Both the position numbers and the translations under genes were made by a program. Positions 4,881 to 6,157 of a DNA stretch of 6,157 nt are shown here, in pieces. The stretch is taken from assembly GCA_002482815.1 (NCBI GenBank), contig DLGS01000318.1:1-6157 (forward strand), written 5' to 3'. The notes beneath the pieces were generated by a model. That model was not told the DNA's origin, did no database searches, and worked only from the letters and a program-made list of their open reading frames with translations. Numbering within the stretch: position 1 is the stretch's first letter; each line of letters begins with the position of its first letter. This DNA comes from Bacteroidetes bacterium UBA7688. Lineage in GTDB: Bacteria > Bacteroidota > Bacteroidia > Chitinophagales > Chitinophagaceae.

Positions 4881-6157
4881 GAAAAGCAAAGAATTGGAAA
4901 TACTAAAGAATTAAGCGAAGAAGAACGCATCAAAATTATTGAGCGTTCTTCACGCACCGTTGGAAGGGCTGTTTTCTTTTCAATTTTAGTTACGCTTATT
5001 TCTTTCGCCCCCATACTCTTTTTAGAAGGTCAAGAGAAGAAATTATTTTCTCCATTGGTATTCACAAAAACATTTGTAATGATTGGTTCTGCCATTGTTG
5101 CTTTGTTTATCGTGCCCATGCTCTTGCGTTCACTGATGAAGGGCAAACTCGTTCCGGAAAGCAGAAATCCTATTGCAAACTTTTTTATAAAAATATATAG
5201 CCCTGTATTACGCATTTGTCAGCGTTGGAAAAAAACAGTTATTGCTATTTCCATCTTGATTGTTTTAGGAAGCATTCCGTTTGTGTTGCGTTTGGGTTCT
5301 GAGTTTATGCCTCCGTTGGATGAAGGTTCATTGTTGTTTATGCCAGTAACGCTTCCCGATGTATCCAACAATGAAGCCAAGCGCATTTTGCAAGTGCAGG
5401 ACAAACTCATCATGACGATTCCCGAAGTGGAAAACGTTTTGGGAAAAGCAGGAAGAGCTTATACCGCTACGGACAACGCACCAATGAGTATGATTGAAAG
5501 TATTATTCTACTGAAACCAAAATCGGAATGGCGCAAAGGAATGACTACCGAAAAACTCATCACAGAGTTAAACGATAAGGTGCAGATACCGGGTGTTACA
5601 AGCGGTTGGACACAGCCCATAATCAACCGTATCAACATGCTTTCAACCGGAGTGAGAACAGATATCGGTATAAAAATTTATGGACAAGAATTAGATACCA
5701 TCTACAACATTGCCCGACAAATTGAAAAATCATTACAGGGTATTGAAGGGCTTGCAGACTTATATGTAGAACAATTAACCGGAGGAAAATATCTCGACAT
5801 AAAAATCAATCGTGAAGAAATTGCCCGCTACAATCTTTCTATTGAAGAAGTAAACATGATTATTGAAATGGCATTGGGTGGAATGCCGCTAACGCAAACC
5901 GTTGAAGGTCGGCAACGTTTCAGCGTGTCGATGCGATTGGCACAGGATTTCAGAAGTGATATAGCGGAAATTAAAAGGACTCCTATTCAAACGGCTAACT
6001 ATGGCGTTGTTCCACTTTCGGCAGTGGCAGATATTGAATTTTCTGAAGGACCACCCATGATAAATTCAGAAAATGCCATGCTTCGGGGAACAGTGCTGTT
6101 CAATGTGCGCGGCAGAGATATGGGCAGTGTGGTAAACGATGCCAAAAAAAGAATTGA
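4878..6157 (+). CDS. cusA: CusA-type RND efflux pump, C-terminal half (3' partial)
   Basis: Continuation of the pump in the -1 frame, open from the ATG at 4878 to the window end (426 codons and two bases). It begins in the cytoplasmic loop after helix 4, then shows helix 5 (about 31-49), GQEKKLFSPL, helix 6 (about 66-87), helix 7 (about 120-138), and the second periplasmic region starting GSEFMPPLDEG. Methionines M155 (LLFMPVTLP), M205 (MSMIES) and M254 (INMLSTG) are spaced 50 and 49 residues apart, exactly as M573, M623 and M672, the copper/silver relay of E. coli CusA. Their preservation argues that this half was under selection until recently or still is. The ATG might allow coupled re-initiation from the overlapping stop, but a single full-length pump is the family norm. 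The last helices (8-12) lie beyond the window. Confidence 0.85.
   Translation, partial: MEKQRIGNTKELSEEERIKIIERSSRTVGRAVFFSILVTLISFAPILFLEGQEKKLFSPLVFTKTFVMIGSAIVALFIVPMLLRSLMKGKLVPESRNPIANFFIKIYSPVLRICQRWKKTVIAISILIVLGSIPFVLRLGSEFMPPLDEGSLLFMPVTLPDVSNNEAKRILQVQDKLIMTIPEVENVLGKAGRAYTATDNAPMSMIESIILLKPKSEWRKGMTTEKLITELNDKVQIPGVTSGWTQPIINRINMLSTGVRTDIGIKIYGQELDTIYNIARQIEKSLQGIEGLADLYVEQLTGGKYLDIKINREEIARYNLSIEEVNMIIEMALGGMPLTQTVEGRQRFSVSMRLAQDFRSDIAEIKRTPIQTANYGVVPLSAVADIEFSEGPPMINSENAMLRGTVLFNVRGRDMGSVVNDAKKRI
4920..4951. repeat. Perfect 9-base inverted repeat inside cusA
   Basis: GAAGAACGC at 4920-4928 and GCGTTCTTC at 4943-4951 are perfect reverse complements around a 14-base loop. They encode part of the helical loop ELSEEERIKIIERSS, so the repeat may be a by-product of coding. 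It begins 53 bases after the slippery heptamer, too far for a classical frameshift stimulator, but it could still shape the mRNA near the frame break. Confidence 0.4.

Noticed and set aside
4862..4906. Third frame reading QTNNGKAKNWKY after the cusA joint as the true continuation
   Set aside because: It hits a stop at 4904-4906, while the -1 frame continues for over 400 codons with clear CusA motifs.

Overview
This window looks like a heavy-metal resistance segment of a Bacteroidota genome or mobile element, with every gene on the + strand. The assignment rests on low-GC coding sequence, A-rich leaders without Shine-Dalgarno motifs, a MerT-MerP fusion of the type known from this phylum, and protein sequences of Bacteroidota style. 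The exact genus cannot be read from the window.

Left module (1-620): the 3' part of a MerTP mercury-uptake gene, whose true start lies upstream of the window. One base after it comes a very cysteine-rich 68-residue protein of the GDCCVxC family. The two are tightly packed and probably co-transcribed as the tail of a mer operon. No mercuric reductase or regulator is visible.

Middle (621-1278): about 660 bases with no convincing gene. It holds several inverted and direct repeats, the strongest being a 21-base imperfect inverted repeat at 1101-1162. Its right end carries a candidate Bacteroidota-type promoter and an AT palindrome just before the next gene. It reads as a joint between two resistance cassettes.

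Right module (1279-6157): a copper/silver export operon. A CPH-type (P1B-3, CopB-like) P-type ATPase with a His-rich N-terminus is followed after 17 bases by a small heavy-metal-binding lipoprotein, and after another 22 bases by a CusA-type RND pump. ATPase and RND pump are expected to export metal across the inner membrane and across the whole envelope respectively, with the lipoprotein as a likely periplasmic metal carrier. The CusB and CusC partners are not in the window.

The main anomaly is that cusA is interrupted. The first reading frame stops at 4876-4878 (TAATG overlap), and the rest of the pump continues in the -1 frame to the window end with all three expected copper-relay methionines. 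A U UUA AAA slippery heptamer at 4860-4866 sits where a -1 shift would rejoin the halves, but a one-base homopolymer error or mutation is the simpler explanation. A second oddity is the ATPase's HP dipeptide, which here reads HY.
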